Source: Lepus europaeus (Eukaryota > Chordata > Mammalia > Lagomorpha > Leporidae). Taken from it: a stretch of DNA of 64,000 bases. Under the pieces are notes generated by a model. It saw nothing but the letters and a program-made list of their open reading frames with translations, was not told where the DNA came from and made no database searches. The translations under genes were made by a program, and so were the position numbers. This document shows, piece after piece, positions 1-12,736 of this stretch (position 1 is its first letter; every line of letters starts with the position of its first letter). Where the stretch lies: positions 32,571,549 through 32,635,548 of the forward strand of contig NC_084842.1 in NCBI RefSeq assembly GCF_033115175.1. Direction: 5' to 3'.

Positions 1-2759
1 CCTCCCTTACTCCCTCCCCTCACTCCATCAGGATTATTTGAAAGTCTTTTGCAAAGACATGTTAATCCACTCTATATATTTCATATATTCATTAATATCT
101 AAGTTTATATTCTCTGTAATAATTATGTTTCATTAATTACCACAAAAGACACTGGGTATCCTTTTAAATGACTAAAAATATCAATTCAGGGACAGAATAC
201 AGATATAAAGCATCAAAACACATTATAAGTATTATAGTTACATGGTTTTATGCTTAATCTCATAAAATGTATTCTAAAAATAAAAAATGTCATTAACACT
301 TATTGTTGCAAAACATATTTCCCAAGCATCCTGTAAACAATATCTTAAAATGGCTAATTAATAGGTTATTATCCATTAAAAGTATAAATAAGTTCTTTAA
401 ATGAGGAACATATTTTCAGATTGAAAGCAATTTCTGATAAGCCAATTGGAACATGAAATAAATTTACATTGAGGCAAATACATATATGAATTATTCAAAA
501 GTGTCTTCTAAAAAATTTAACTGTGAGATCCAGTGTTAAACTACATCCTTCACTAGAGCTATGACATTAAAATTTTATTATAAAATATATTTTAAATAAT
601 GTTAACTTACTAAATCATATTTGAATTATGTTATCTTATTGAACCTGCATAAAAGATAGATGTTTATTGTTATAAGTAATTTTTAAAATATCTTACCTGT
701 AACATAAAAAAGGTGGTTTTATTAAACATCTCTTTAGATGATTTTCTTCCCTCACAGAGAGTTACATATATCTGACCGTGGAGGAGGAAATAATGAATAT
801 ATGCAGCATCTTCATCTCTATGCAGATGAAGAAGACCAAACTCTTGTCCTTGATTTAACATTCCCAGAAAATCAACCAACTTACAGGAGAACATGAAAAA
901 ATATTTTGTCAGCATTTTTAGTGTAATCATGTATTTCAGAACAGCAGTGTCCAACTTAATGAGAATTCCTTCAAAATAAATCATAACACTAGGTACGTTT
1001 TGGAAATAATAGCTCATCATTGAAAAGTTCCAAAGAGAGAAAGGCATTTCTGATAAGCTGCAAACATTAGACGTTCACAAAGAAATGAAATGTGAACACG
1101 GTCAACCTGTCTGAATGCCCCCTAATGTATTCTCAATTATCCACATTACAAAGCTAATATTGTCAGCTTTAGAAATACAATTAAGACCAGAAATCTACTG
1201 CCACAGAAACAGTACCCTTTGATCCAGTACTCAGTTCAGTTATCGCTGTAAACAATCTTCATTGTTTCCAAAGATATTTGTTTATGTATATGTAGATATT
1301 TTTTGCCTGAGTATATTATATTTATGAAGCAAGTCAATTCTCTGTAAATAAATATAAATGGAAAACAAATACCTCAAGAATCAAGTATGAGTGGATTTTT
1401 GTTCTGGTTACCTAAATTCTTTCTCAACTATATTTGTCTTCTGAGGACTACAGCTTTCTTTATAAAGCATGATCCATGCATCACTTGGTATAATTTGATT
1501 TCTTTCTTGTGTCAAAGAAAGTTATCTGTTATGTTTAGAAGCACATGGTTACACAAATTCTAGCTCCCATAAGTTTAACTTTGACATTTCCTAATATTGC
1601 TATGATCTATCAATGATTCCCAGGATTATAACTAAATTATCTAAAATGTGTTTTAGATTGTTAATCTATACACCTATTAAGTTGCCCTCCAATATGTAAC
1701 AAAATTTGACACAGCTGGCCATCAAAATCATGGTATAGATCAAGACACTAGGGAAACCACATTCACTCCTTAAACATTTTGCTTAATATCATTTTTTCCT
1801 TTTTTTCACACAAGGGTAATACGACGAACAATAGTGTTCTATGTTTATAAGGATCTTCTTAATTATTTCCCTTACTCATCCCAAATCCTGAATTTTTTTG
1901 ACATTGAGAGGGGTTCTCACATTTATATCTACAGTTCTGATAGACTTTGCTTTGAGGATTCAGACTGTATATTGAAAATTTTATAGTTTCTCTCAAAATA
2001 GACATCAAATTTACATGGAAATATTCTGTGATACATACCAAAATAAATATGCATATAAAGGAAGAGAGGGTGCCCTAGGTACTTGGTACATAAAAATATG
2101 AAATGCAAATAGAATATTTATATAGCATAGCACTGTGGGCAATACACCAGTAAGTTGCTAACTATGAAGTTCCTGTTTTGCTTATCTGAATTTTAACTAG
2201 AAATTTTTAGTGTTCAATTTAAATATGATCTTGTAATGAAACTTTTAATGGTAATTTGCATAATCTTCAAGCAAAAACATGGTTAGAGAGTTCAAAGAGA
2301 ATTCAGTGTTCCTTTTCAATACTCATAATAAAGAACTTCAAAAACAATTGTTTATGACAACCAGGCAAGAAAATAGAATATAGATGTTGATCAATGTATA
2401 ATTACAAACGTCTCTCATTATAATCATAGCAATGGTTTATCCCAAATAAATGCTCTTATTGGCTTGAAGGTATCTTTTATAAATCATTTTTTTTGCTTTG
2501 TCTTTTTAATGCCTCCAATGTGTAAAACAAACAGCAATGCAATCTATTACTGTGAGTCAAAGTTTGGGCAACTGAGGTTTATTCTGCTTGGGATGTTTTC
2601 TTGGGACAATAAAAATAAATGAAGTATCTCCTGTCATAGCTTCATAACCCCTAGCTACATATCAGAGTTAGGTGGATGTATTATCTTACTATCTCACCAA
2701 TATTGTCTATTTTTCTATTCATTTTAATTTACTTATAAGTGATTAGCAAAAATAGTTAA
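1..2759. other. Repeat-poor AT-rich DNA, no confirmed gene
   Basis: No CSINE or lagomorph L1 segment is recognisable here. The stretch is AT-rich, with frequent stops in all frames. The only noteworthy frame is the minus-strand candidate exon described separately at 697-1057. A second small minus-strand frame at 1859-2041 has no splice-like borders that I trust. Ancient repeats too diverged to recognise by eye may be present. Confidence 0.6.
697..1057 (-). other. Candidate (unproven) coding exon
   Basis: On the minus strand a frame stays open for 120 codons in otherwise stop-rich AT DNA. It ends exactly at a strong 5' splice-site match, CAG|GTAAGA, whose GT is the complement of positions 695-696. 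Two possible acceptors fit: AG at 1058-1059, preceded by a short T-rich run and giving a 361-bp exon, or AG at 880-881, after a good pyrimidine tract and giving a 183-bp exon with both borders in phase 0. The shorter product would contain the stretch EFGLLHLHRDEDAAYIHYFL, whose alternating hydrophobic pattern vaguely recalls a laminin-G beta sandwich. That resemblance is an impression, not an identification. A chance open frame beside a cryptic donor is the main alternative. Confidence 0.15.
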
Positions 2760-2769
2760 AAAAATTGTA

Positions 2770-2925
2770 TCTGTAAAAATTGAAGATTTACAGCAACAAA
2801 GGAGTGGGATTGACAAAGCTTGGGGGAAAGAGGGAAATATGGTTATCATCTTAGAATTGTATTTGGAAACAGATAAAATCTGTATGCTTTATATTAATAA
2901 AATCTTTAATAAATAAAAAGAAAAA
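2770..2925 (+). repeat. Possible diverged L1 3' tail
   Basis: A stretch resembling the G-rich-then-AT-rich end of lagomorph L1 3' UTRs closes with overlapping AATAAA/AATAAAT motifs and A-runs near 2895-2930. It is too diverged to align by eye with the other L1 ends in the window, so the family is uncertain. Confidence 0.25.
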
Positions 2926-3129
2926 AACTATAGCATAGTTAGATATAGCTTGACAAAATCCAAACAGAAAATGCTGTAATATTTATTTCAACAATTTTAT
3001 TCATCTGTTAAATGCTGTAATATTTAAAGACCACTTGAACATATTTTCAAGTATCTCAATTTCTCTCTTCAGAAATATTTTGGCAAGTCCATTTCCAGAG
3101 AATTTTAATTCAGTATTAAGAAAATAATG

Positions 3130-4189
3130 ATGCCCAGGTCAGAGCCACAGATCTTATTGGCTCTAAGCTGAAAAGCCCTTCACTCAGCCCAACTTCCAAA
3201 GTGACCACTGCAGCTGAGGGGATGGCCAAGTAGGGTCAGCAACATTGCAGGCAGAACTGTAAATTTCTTGTTAGAGATGCCCCCTGCCTTTACCTGGCCA
3301 GCTCTCCTCCCAGGCCAGCCAAGTAATGAAAGTCAACAGAGTGCCTTCCCCTAGGAGGTTCACACCTCCCTTAGGATATACCCCATGTGAAGAGATAGAT
3401 AGGTCTGGGCCTCTTAACTCACAAGGCCTAAAGCTCACCAGATTATTATCAAGCCCCTTCTATCAGGTTCTATTTGCCTCTCAATCAGAAAAATTACTTG
3501 TAGCTTAGACAGCACCTTTCTTAGCTCCTCTAATAATGACTCTGTCCTTTGTTCTAGGCCCTGTCTAGTGCACTTGGGCCTCATTCCTTTGTAATCATAA
3601 CCTCTACTCTACCACCAATGGCTCTAATCCCAACCTGTGTGTACTGATGGTCCTCTTCCCCACTTAATGCTGTATAATTGTTCAAACCTGGTAAATGCCA
3701 CTCTTAGGATCATTGGTTACTATCCTCACTCTGTCTTTTATGACCTTATGTAAATATGATCAGAGTCGGCAAACTTGGAAGGCTTCCATAGCCTTGGCAA
3801 CTCATGACGACAGCCTAGGATGGTTACTGGCACCATAAACTAGAGCGTCAATTTGTTGGGTCAACAACAGGAGCCACTGTGCACTTGCTCCTCCTGTGGG
3901 ATCTCTGTCCTTAATGTGCTGTACATTGTGATGTAATGCTATAACTAGTACTCAAACAGTATGTTTCACTTTGTGTTTCTATGTGGGTGCAAACTGTTGA
4001 AATCTTTATACTAAATTGATCTTCTGTATATAAAGAGAATTGAAAATGAATCTTGATGCAAATGGAAGGGGAGAGGGAGCGGGAGAGGGGAGGGTTGCGG
4101 GTGGGAGGGAAGTAATGGGAGGGGGAAGCCATTGTAATCCATAAGCTGCACACTGGAAATTTATATTCATTAAATAAAAGTTAAAAAAA
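3130..4189 (+). mobile_element. 5'-truncated lagomorph L1 (3' UTR only)
   Basis: About 1.06 kb of L1 3' UTR. It contains the landmark GGCTTCCATAGCCTTGGCAA near 3780, the G-rich tract near 4060-4125, and the terminal signal AATAAAAG before the A-tail at 4180-4189. It is flanked by a perfect 12-bp target duplication, aagaaaataatg, at 3118-3129 and 4190-4201, which fixes both borders. The first ~600 bp do not resemble the 3' UTRs of the other copies in the window closely, which suggests another L1 subfamily. No ORF2 sequence is included, so this copy never had coding capacity. Confidence 0.85.
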
Positions 4190-4461
4190 AAGAAAATAAT
4201 GTAAATATACATTATTTTTTTTGAAAATCAAAATAAAATAGAAGATAATAAAATCAATTTCTCTTTTAAAAATCTGCCTATAGAAAGGGAAGAAATTCTT
4301 TCAAACTCCTTCCAGGAGGCCTGCATTATCTGGATGCCAAAACCAGATGAGCACACAACAAAAAAGAAAGCTGCACACCAATAACTTTGAACAAAATGCA
4401 AACATTCTCAACAATATACTAGAAATTAAATCCAATGTCACATTAGAATGTGCTTAAAAAG

Positions 4462-4858
4462 TTGCTCTAAAGACAGATCATTGTCCCTTCACCCCTCCTG
4501 GACTTTTGGGGCTAATGTAATCTCATACAACTCTTGCTTTATAAAAAACAAAACAGGGGAATGTCTGTAAAATGGCACAGTCTTATCTATGGCATGATCT
4601 ATGCCCCCAATACTACCCTAGGCTCTAGCACCTGTGGCCATTGCTGGCAGTCAGGTGACCACAGGTGTCAGCTCCACCCCCATCCTAACGGGATTCACTG
4701 CTCCTACTTCCCTGCAAAGTTTTAAGAGGATCTGTTCCTGAAGACGTGTATCCCCCGCTCCCTCTCTCTCTCACACACTCTCTTACCCTCTCCCTCTCTC
4801 CCCCTGGCCTGTCGGGCTTCCCCCACCCAACAAGAAACCTTTCCTCTTAAAAAAAAAA
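4462..4858 (+). mobile_element. ERV 3' end (PPT + U3-R) ending in poly(A): processed retrocopy
   Basis: From 4562 (TGTCTGTAAAATGG) the sequence matches the solo LTR at 63083-63476 read on its minus strand, including a shared TCTTATCTATGG and the later GGGATT-containing and CT-rich blocks. Directly upstream, at about 4543-4561, lies a polypurine tract (acaaaacaggggaa), where a retroviral 3' LTR is expected to begin. The LTR stops just after a decayed polyadenylation signal (AAGAAA at 4832-4837, AATAAA in the solo LTR) and runs into an A-tail at 4849-4863 instead of U5. A short aaaaag repeat flanks it (4456-4461 and 4859-4864). I infer an L1-mobilised, 5'-truncated viral RNA rather than a provirus or solo LTR. 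No viral coding sequence is recognisable. Confidence 0.6.
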
Positions 4859-4977
4859 AAAAAGCCACTCACCATGATCAAACATGATGCAACCCAGGTA
4901 TATACAAGGATCGTTCAACATCCATAAATCAATAAACATAATATATCACATTAACAGAAGAACAAAAACCATATCAT

Positions 4978-5540
4978 TGGGGCCATTGTGGCACAACTGG
5001 TTAAGCCACCGCTTACGACGCTGACATTCAATATCAGAGCATTGGGTGAAGTCCTATCCTTTCTACTCCCATCTAGCTGACTGCTAATGTGCCTGGTAAG
5101 GCAATTTAAGATGGAACAAGTACTTTGGCCACTTCCACCCACGTGGGAGACCCAAATGGAGGCCTTGCTTCCTAACTTCAGCCCTGCCAGGACTTGGATT
5201 TTTTTTAACCTAGAAGCATTTTATTTAATGTATACAAACTTTATGCATTTCATAAATACAAATGTAGGAACATAGTGGTTCTTCCTATCTTACCTTCCCT
5301 CCCTTCTTCCTCCTCCCTCTCCCATTCCCATTCTTATTCTTTACTAAGAGCTACCCTCAATTAACTCTATACCTATAAGATTAATCCTACACTAAGTAAA
5401 GAGTTCAACAAACAGTATGGAAAAAAAAAAAAAAAACTGCTCCACAAAGGTAGATTTTGCAGCCATTTGAGAAGTGAACCCATGGATGAAAGATCTCCCT
5501 CTCCTTCTCCCCCTAACTCTGACAATTAAATAAGTAAATA
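4978..5540 (+). mobile_element. Old CSINE split by an L1 tail
   Basis: The 5' part (4978-5195) has the SINE head GGGGCCATTGTGGCACA and the GTGGGAGACC core. The 3' part (about 5450-5540) resumes with GCAGCCATTTGAGAAGTGAA and the CT-rich tail. The intervening 5194-5452 is an antisense L1 3' end. The SINE itself lies in the ancient L1, so this site is nested three deep. Confidence 0.75.
5194..5452 (-). mobile_element. Antisense L1 3' UTR fragment inside a CSINE
   Basis: It begins with a T-run and TTTTATTTAATG, the complement of the L1 terminal AATAAAA signal. A CT-rich block follows (complement of the L1 3' UTR G-rich tract), then the complement of the TTAGTATAG-type segment, and it ends in an A-run near 5420-5435. 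The copy is severely 5'-truncated. Its borders are approximate because I found no clear target duplication. Confidence 0.65.
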
Positions 5541-5675
5541 TTGTTAAATATCACATGATGATCTCAACAGATGCAGAAAAGGTATGTGATAAATCCCACA
5601 TTTTTTTTTATCATAAAAACTCTGAACAAATAAGATATACAGGAAGCAAACCTTAACATAATAAAGACCATACAG

Positions 5676-6017
5676 GCCTGCACCACGGCTCAATAGGTTA
5701 ATCCTCTGCCTGCACACCGGGTTCTAGTCCCGGTTGGGGTGCTGGATTCTGTCCCAGTTGCTCCTCTTCCAGTCCAGCTCTCTGCTGTGGCCCGGGAGTG
5801 CAGTAGAGGACAGCCCAGGTCCTTGGGCCCTGCACCCACATGGGAGACCAGAATAAGCACCTGGCTCCTGGCTTCAGATCAACGCCGTGCGCTGGCCACA
5901 GCATACCGGCCGCAGCAGTCATTGGAGGGTGAACCAAAGGTAAAGGAAGACCTTTCTCCCTGTCTCTCACTGTCTACTCTGCTTGTCAAAAAATAAAAAT
6001 TAAATTAAATTAAAAAC
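5676..6017 (+). mobile_element. CSINE, duplicated-B-box type
   Basis: This is a tRNA-derived SINE with the A-box region CACGGCTCAATAGG and two B-box-like motifs, GGTTCTAGTCC (5720-5730) and GGATTCTGTCC (5744-5754), spaced 24 bp apart. It ends in CTGTCAAAA-type sequence and an (AAATT)n-rich tail. A perfect 9-bp target duplication, accatacag, lies at 5667-5675 and 6018-6026. It is inserted in ORF2 of the ancient L1. Confidence 0.9.
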
Positions 6018-6365
6018 ACCATACAGAGGAAGCCAACATCTAACATCATATTGAATGTGGAAAAGCTAAAACATTTCTCTCTCAGATGTATAAAAAGATA
6101 GAGATTCTTACTTTTACTACTTTTATTCAACATACTACAAGAAGTCCTACTCAGTATAATTAAGCAAGAGAAAGAAATAAAGGCTTCTAAATCAGAAAGG
6201 AAGAAGTCATATTGTTAATATTTGCAGATGACATGATCTCATATATAAAAAAAAAAAAACAAATTCACCAAGAAAATAATCCAATTTACGATCACTACAA
6301 AAAGTTAAACAAGAAATAAATTTAACCAAAGAGGTGAGGGATACAACATTGAAAAACATAATGTG

Positions 6366-6684
6366 GGGCTGGCGTTGTGGCACAGCGGGTTAAAGCCCTG
6401 GCCTAAACTGCCAGCATCCCATATGGGCACCAGTTCTAGTCCTGGCTGCTCCTCTTCCAATCCAGCTCTCTGCTATGGCTTGGGAAAGCAGTAGAAAATG
6501 GCCCAAGTCCTTGGGCCCCTGCACCATGTGGGAGACCCGGAAGAGGCTCCTGGCTCCTGGCTTCAGGTTGTTGAAGCTCTGGCCATTGGGGCCATTTGGG
6601 GAGTGAACCAGCAGATGGAAGACCTCTATCTCTACCTCTCTCTGTAACTCTTTCAAATAAATAAAATCAATCTTTAAAAAAATA
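6366..6684 (+). mobile_element. CSINE, single-B-box type
   Basis: Head GGGCTGGCGTTGTGGCACAG, one B box (GTTCTAGTCC), a central GTGGGAGACCCGG, and a tail of CT repeats followed by AAATAAATAAAATC and an A-run. It interrupts ORF2 of the ancient L1. Target duplication is only approximate. Confidence 0.88.
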
Positions 6685-7474
6685 TAGCACATTGATTATA
6701 TTAAATGAAGAGGACAAAGTGGGAAGACAAACCATATTTGTGGAATGGAAGAATAGCAATGAGATACTCATACCACTCCAAAATTATTTACAGATTCAAT
6801 GAAATCTCTATAAAAATGTCAAATTCATTTTGCACACAAAAAGGCAGTACTAAAATTGTGTATCTATATCTATCTCACTATATATATAACTTTTAAGGTA
6901 TACAAGCTATATAGAAATAGTTATAGAAATCAAATTCAACTCAAAAGCAAACATTATGAAACAAATATTAAACCTAAAAATAAGCAGTAGATATAGATAG
7001 CCATCTAGAGGATGAAACACAAATGGACAACAGGGGCAAAAAAATGCTCAACATTAGTAGTCATCAGGGAAATGCAAATGGATATCTACAACCTCACTTC
7101 CGTTATATTAGCTATTATTAAAAGGACTTAGGAAAAAAAAAAACAGTATCAGAAAGGATGTGTAAAAAAGGGTACCTTTGCAAACTGTTGGTGGAAACGT
7201 AACAGTACAGCACCATTGAGGAAAACAATATATGGATTCCTCAAAAAGGAAAATACAGAGCTACCATTTGGTCCAGAATTTCACTCCTGGATACATATCC
7301 AAGGAAACAAAATTCATTTGCTCAGTAGATATCTCCGCTCCCATGTTTACCATGGCACTATTCAAAATAGCATAAAAAAAATGCAACATTAGAGTCCATC
7401 CACTAATGAATGGGTAAAGTAAATTTGGTTCAAATGCACAATGGAATACCATTCAGTCTTAAAAGAATGGAATG

Positions 7475-7834
7475 GGCCGGCGCCGTGGCTTAACAGGCTA
7501 ATCCTCCGCCTTGCAGCGCCGGCACACTGGGTTCTAGTCCCGGGTGGGGTGCCGGATTCTATCCCGGTTGCTCCTCTTCCAGGCCAGCTCTCTGCTATGG
7601 CCCGGGAGTGCAGTGGAGGATGGCCCAAGTCCTTGGGCCCTGCACCAGCATGGGAGATCAGGAGAAGCACCTGGCTCCTGGCTTCGGGTCAGCGAGATGC
7701 GCTGGCCGCAGTGCCCATTAGAGGGTGAACCAACGGCAAAAAGGAAGACCTTTCTCTCTGTCTCTCTCTCTCTCACTATCCACTCTGTCTGTCAAAAAAA
7801 AAAAATAAAATAAAAATAAAAAAATAAAAAAAAG
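7475..7834 (+). mobile_element. CSINE, duplicated-B-box type
   Basis: A well preserved copy with head GGCCGGCGCCGTGGCTTA and two B-box motifs at 7530-7540 and 7554-7564. The CTCTCTGTCTCT region is followed by CTGTCAAAAAAA and an A/AAAAT tail. An 11-bp duplication, agaatggaatg, at 7464-7474 and 7835-7845 brackets it inside the ancient L1. Retained CpGs indicate a relatively young insertion. Confidence 0.93.
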
Positions 7835-8110
7835 AGAATGGAATGTTGTCATTTGCAAAAACATAGATGGAACTGGAGGAGGGCATCATATTAACTGAAA
7901 GTAAACTAGGCACAGAAAAACAAGTACTGCTTAACTTCCCATATATGCAGTGTCTAAAAAAAAATGGATCTCACATAAGAAAATAATGGTGATTATTAGA
8001 GGCTGGGGCGAGTGAGAGGAGAAAGATGGGAAAGCCCAATTAATGAGTAATAAGCTATAGTTGGAAGTTCTGGGGTTCTAGTGTACAGCAGGGTAACTTC
8101 AAAGTTAACT

Positions 8111-9804
<1,694 letters not shown>

Positions 9805-9967
9805 AAAGTTAACTCCTTATATATTTCTATATAGAAATAAACTACGGTGGATGTTCTCACCATAAAAAAAAAATGGAACATGTTTTAGAAGATACATATG
9901 TTCACCCTGATTGAATCATCACACATTACTGAGGTTACGTCTGTTAATTTCCTTTAAGAAAATAAAG

Positions 9968-10275
9968 TAAGTTGTGGCACAGTGGGTTTAACTGATGCTT
10001 GTGACAAAAGCATCCTACATCATTGTGCCAATTCCAGACTCTGCTGCTCTGCTTTCCATCCTGCTTCCTGCTAATATGCCTGGGAAGGCATATTTGGGTT
10101 CCTGCCATTCACGTAGGAGCCCTGAGTAGAGTTTCTGGATCCTGGCTTTGATTGGTCCCAGCCTAGCCCAGGTCATTCTGGCCATATGGAGGGTTAACCA
10201 GAGCATAGAAGCTCTTCTCTCTCTCTCTCTCTCTCTCTTTTCCCTTTCAAATCATTAAAAGAAAGTAAATTTTAA
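9968..10275 (+). mobile_element. Old CSINE
   Basis: Diverged head TTGTGGCACAGTGGG, central segment with CACGTAGGAGCC, a (CT)n run near 10210-10238 and a short A-rich tail. It sits at the extreme 3' end of the ancient L1. B box is degraded. Confidence 0.75.
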
Positions 10276-10352
10276 AAACTAAATAAAACCTATGTGTAGA
10301 TAACCCGAGTTTTTATAATATTGAGTTTATATGAACAATGTAACATTATATA

Positions 10353-10530
10353 TAAATATTTTAAAGATTTTATTTATTTATTTGAGAGGAAGAGTTAGAG
10401 AGAGAGGGAGAGACAGAGAGAAAGGTCTTCCATTTGCTAAAGAGAAGCAGTAGGGACATGAATCAGCACTCATTTGGGATGCTGTCGCCACAGGCAGAGG
10501 CTTAGTCTACTATACCACAGCACTAGCCCC
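10353..10530 (-). mobile_element. CSINE with large internal deletion
   Basis: Both SINE ends are present (minus-strand tail complement AAGATTTTATTTATTTATTT near 10365 and head complement CCACAGCACTAGCCCC at 10515-10530), but the central ~150 bp is missing. A 9-bp duplication, aacattata, at 10342-10350 and 10531-10539 shows that it inserted as a bounded unit. The deletion could predate or follow insertion. Confidence 0.85.
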
Positions 10531-10540
10531 AACATTATAT

Positions 10541-11497
10541 TGTTGATAGATACAAATAAAGTAGAAATGTCATGTATTTGAAATGATGTGAAGATAATCT
10601 TCACTTATTGTTTTATTGAAAGAGCTGATTAAATTTCCTAAGATTTGAAGATTGCTGAGAAAAAAAATGACTCAAGTTAAAGTTCTATCCCTGGATGGTT
10701 GTATGCCTTTGAGAAAATTACTTAAAATCTGTGCCACTTTTCTATAATATGAAATAGGAATAGTAATACTTCCAAACCTAAGGGGACAATACGAAAAATT
10801 AATGAAATTTTAAATCAGAATACTCTGCACATAAATCACCCTTAAAAGGTGAATTATCTTAGATAATGAAATCATTAGTAGCAATATGCTAAATTTTTAA
10901 ACAATAAGTATAAGTAGATATCTTTGTATTTTTATGTAATGGAATTAGCCATGATTTATAATTTTTCAATTTATTGGCTACATTGTCTTAGAAGAGTAAC
11001 CAATCTAGCCTGAGCCTTGACTTTCAATGGTAAAATATGCTATAATTATAAATGTTTTATCATTATCAGAATATTGTCATAAAATAGCATTTCTGAACTG
11101 CAAATCCATCTGAAATGCAATTTCCTACTACATGGTTTATTTAAAACATCTTAGACCATTGGATGGGAGAGTTACAAGGAAGTATAGAGAAGGACATATA
11201 ATGCTATAGCAATTTTCAATAATTATCATTATCTGTAACGATTCAAATATTTTCCTCAATTCTTTTCTCCCTCCCTCTTTCATATCCTTCAATCCACTCC
11301 TCTCGTTTTACTTCTTTTTTGATTTTTCACTCCTTTTCCTTTCCTAGTTCTTTACAATTTGGTTTCCAGTGTAGAACTAATTATATTTATCATTTTTAAA
11401 AACTTTAATATTCTAGAGAAATTTAAGGTATTCTACTAATTTAATTTTGGTGTAGTGTTTTTCCCTTCATTCAGTATGAAATAGTACAACTTACCAA
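10541..11497. other. Unique AT-rich DNA
   Basis: No repeat family, RNA gene or convincing open frame is visible. A pyrimidine-rich stretch occupies about 11255-11350. Confidence 0.6.
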
Positions 11498-11730
11498 AGT
11501 GTCTTCATCCATCTGGCCTACTGTAACTAAACACCAGGTCTCAGTGGTGTATAAATGACAGAAATGTATTCCTCAGGTCCTTGAGGCTTGGAAGCCAAAG
11601 ATCAAGGTATGGCAGATAGGTACCTCATTCATAGATGGCACCTTCTCACTTATCCTCACCTGGTAGAAGACAAATTCTCCTGGGACTAATTTATAAGAGC
11701 ACTAATCTTGTTCATGAGGGATGCACACTA
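11498..11730 (+). repeat. Ancient mammal-wide interspersed repeat, family unassigned
   Basis: The order of motifs AAACACCAGGTCTCAGTGG, GACAGAAATGTATT, TTGAGGCTTGGAAGCCAAAG, ATCAAGG and a following CCTCA..TGGTAGAAG..TTATAAGAGCACTAAT block matches a widespread mammalian repeat of the 'accacagactggg...aacagaaatttatt' kind that I recall. I cannot decide from sequence alone whether it is a DNA-transposon or an LTR family. Confidence 0.5.
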
Positions 11731-11734
11731 AAGA

Positions 11735-12378
11735 TTTAGGCATTAAAGACCATTTCAGGCATGGAAAGCCAAGACAAAGTGGCAGAAATGTTCTGCCTGA
11801 AAGATATCCGTGAGTGAGACCCCAGTGGAAAGAAGGGGCCATCAAAGAAGGATGTACTTTTCTCTGAAGGGAGGAGAGAACTTCCACTTTGCATATGGCC
11901 CTATCTAAATACCAATGGAGTTTGTGGACTCAAAAGGCTTCCATAGCCTTGGCAGCTCACGTCAAGAGCCTCAGATGATCATTGACGTCATAAATAAGAG
12001 TGTCAGTTGTTAAATCAACAACAGGAGCCACTGTGCACTTGCTCCCTATGTTGGAGACCTCTGTTCTCATTGAGGTATACTATGAGAATTAATTGTAAAA
12101 TTTGTCTTCAAACTGTACTTTATACTTTGTGTGTCTGTGTGGGTACAAATAGTTGAAATCTCTACTTAGTATAGAGTTGGTCTTCTGTACATAAAGTCAA
12201 TTAAAAATGAATCTTAATGGAAAATGGAATGGGAAAGGGAGTGGGATGTGGGATAAGTGTGGGATGGGAGGGTGGGAATGGGGGAAGAAACACTATATCC
12301 CTAAAAGCTGTACATATGAAATTTGAATTCATCAAATAAAAAACCTTTCATCAAATAAAACTTTCCAAAAAAAAAATA
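11735..12378 (+). mobile_element. 5'-truncated L1 (3' UTR)
   Basis: Begins near TTTCAGGCATGGAAAGCCAA, contains GGCTTCCATAGCCTTGGCA near 11940 and the G-rich tract near 12220-12290. It ends with two closely spaced CATCAAATAAAA units (about 12330 and 12350) before the A-tail at 12366-12378. The doubled end may be a small local duplication. Target duplication not evident. Confidence 0.8.
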
Positions 12379-12380
12379 TT

Positions 12381-12639
12381 TGGGGTCTGGTGCTATGGCG
12401 TAGTGAGTAAAGCTGCTGTGACCGGTGCTGGCATCTCATATGGATGCCGGTTAGAGTCCCAGTTGCTCCACTTTTGATCCAACTCTCTGCTATAGCCTGG
12501 GAAAGCAGTAGAAGATAGCACAAGTCCTTGGACCCCTGCACGCACATGGGAGACCTGGAGGAGGCTCCTGGCTCCTGGCTTTGGATCAGCCCAGCTCCAG
12601 CCATTGCAGCCACTTGGGGAGTGAACCAATGGATGGAAG

Positions 12640-12676
<37 letters not shown>

Positions 12677-12736
12677 CTCCTTTTCCATGTAACTCTTCCA
12701 AATAAATAAATAAATAAATAAATCTTTTAAAAAAGA
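12381..12736 (+). mobile_element. CSINE, single-B-box type
   Basis: Head GGGGTCTGGTGCTATGGCGT, B-box region GGTTAGAGTCC, an expanded (CT)n run at about 12642-12673 and an (AAAT)n tail near 12700-12722. It abuts the A-tail of the preceding L1 fragment, an A-rich site favoured by L1 endonuclease. Confidence 0.88.

Noticed and set aside
1859..2041. Minus-strand 60-codon frame with several Cys
   Set aside because: No acceptor/donor pair that keeps the frame convincingly, and no motif beyond scattered Cys.
3326..3508. Plus-strand 60-codon frame
   Set aside because: Lies entirely in an L1 3' UTR bounded by target duplications.
5720..5730. tRNA-type B boxes suggesting tRNA genes
   Set aside because: They belong to tRNA-derived SINEs. 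No cloverleaf with anticodon arm and acceptor stem can be drawn at any copy I examined.
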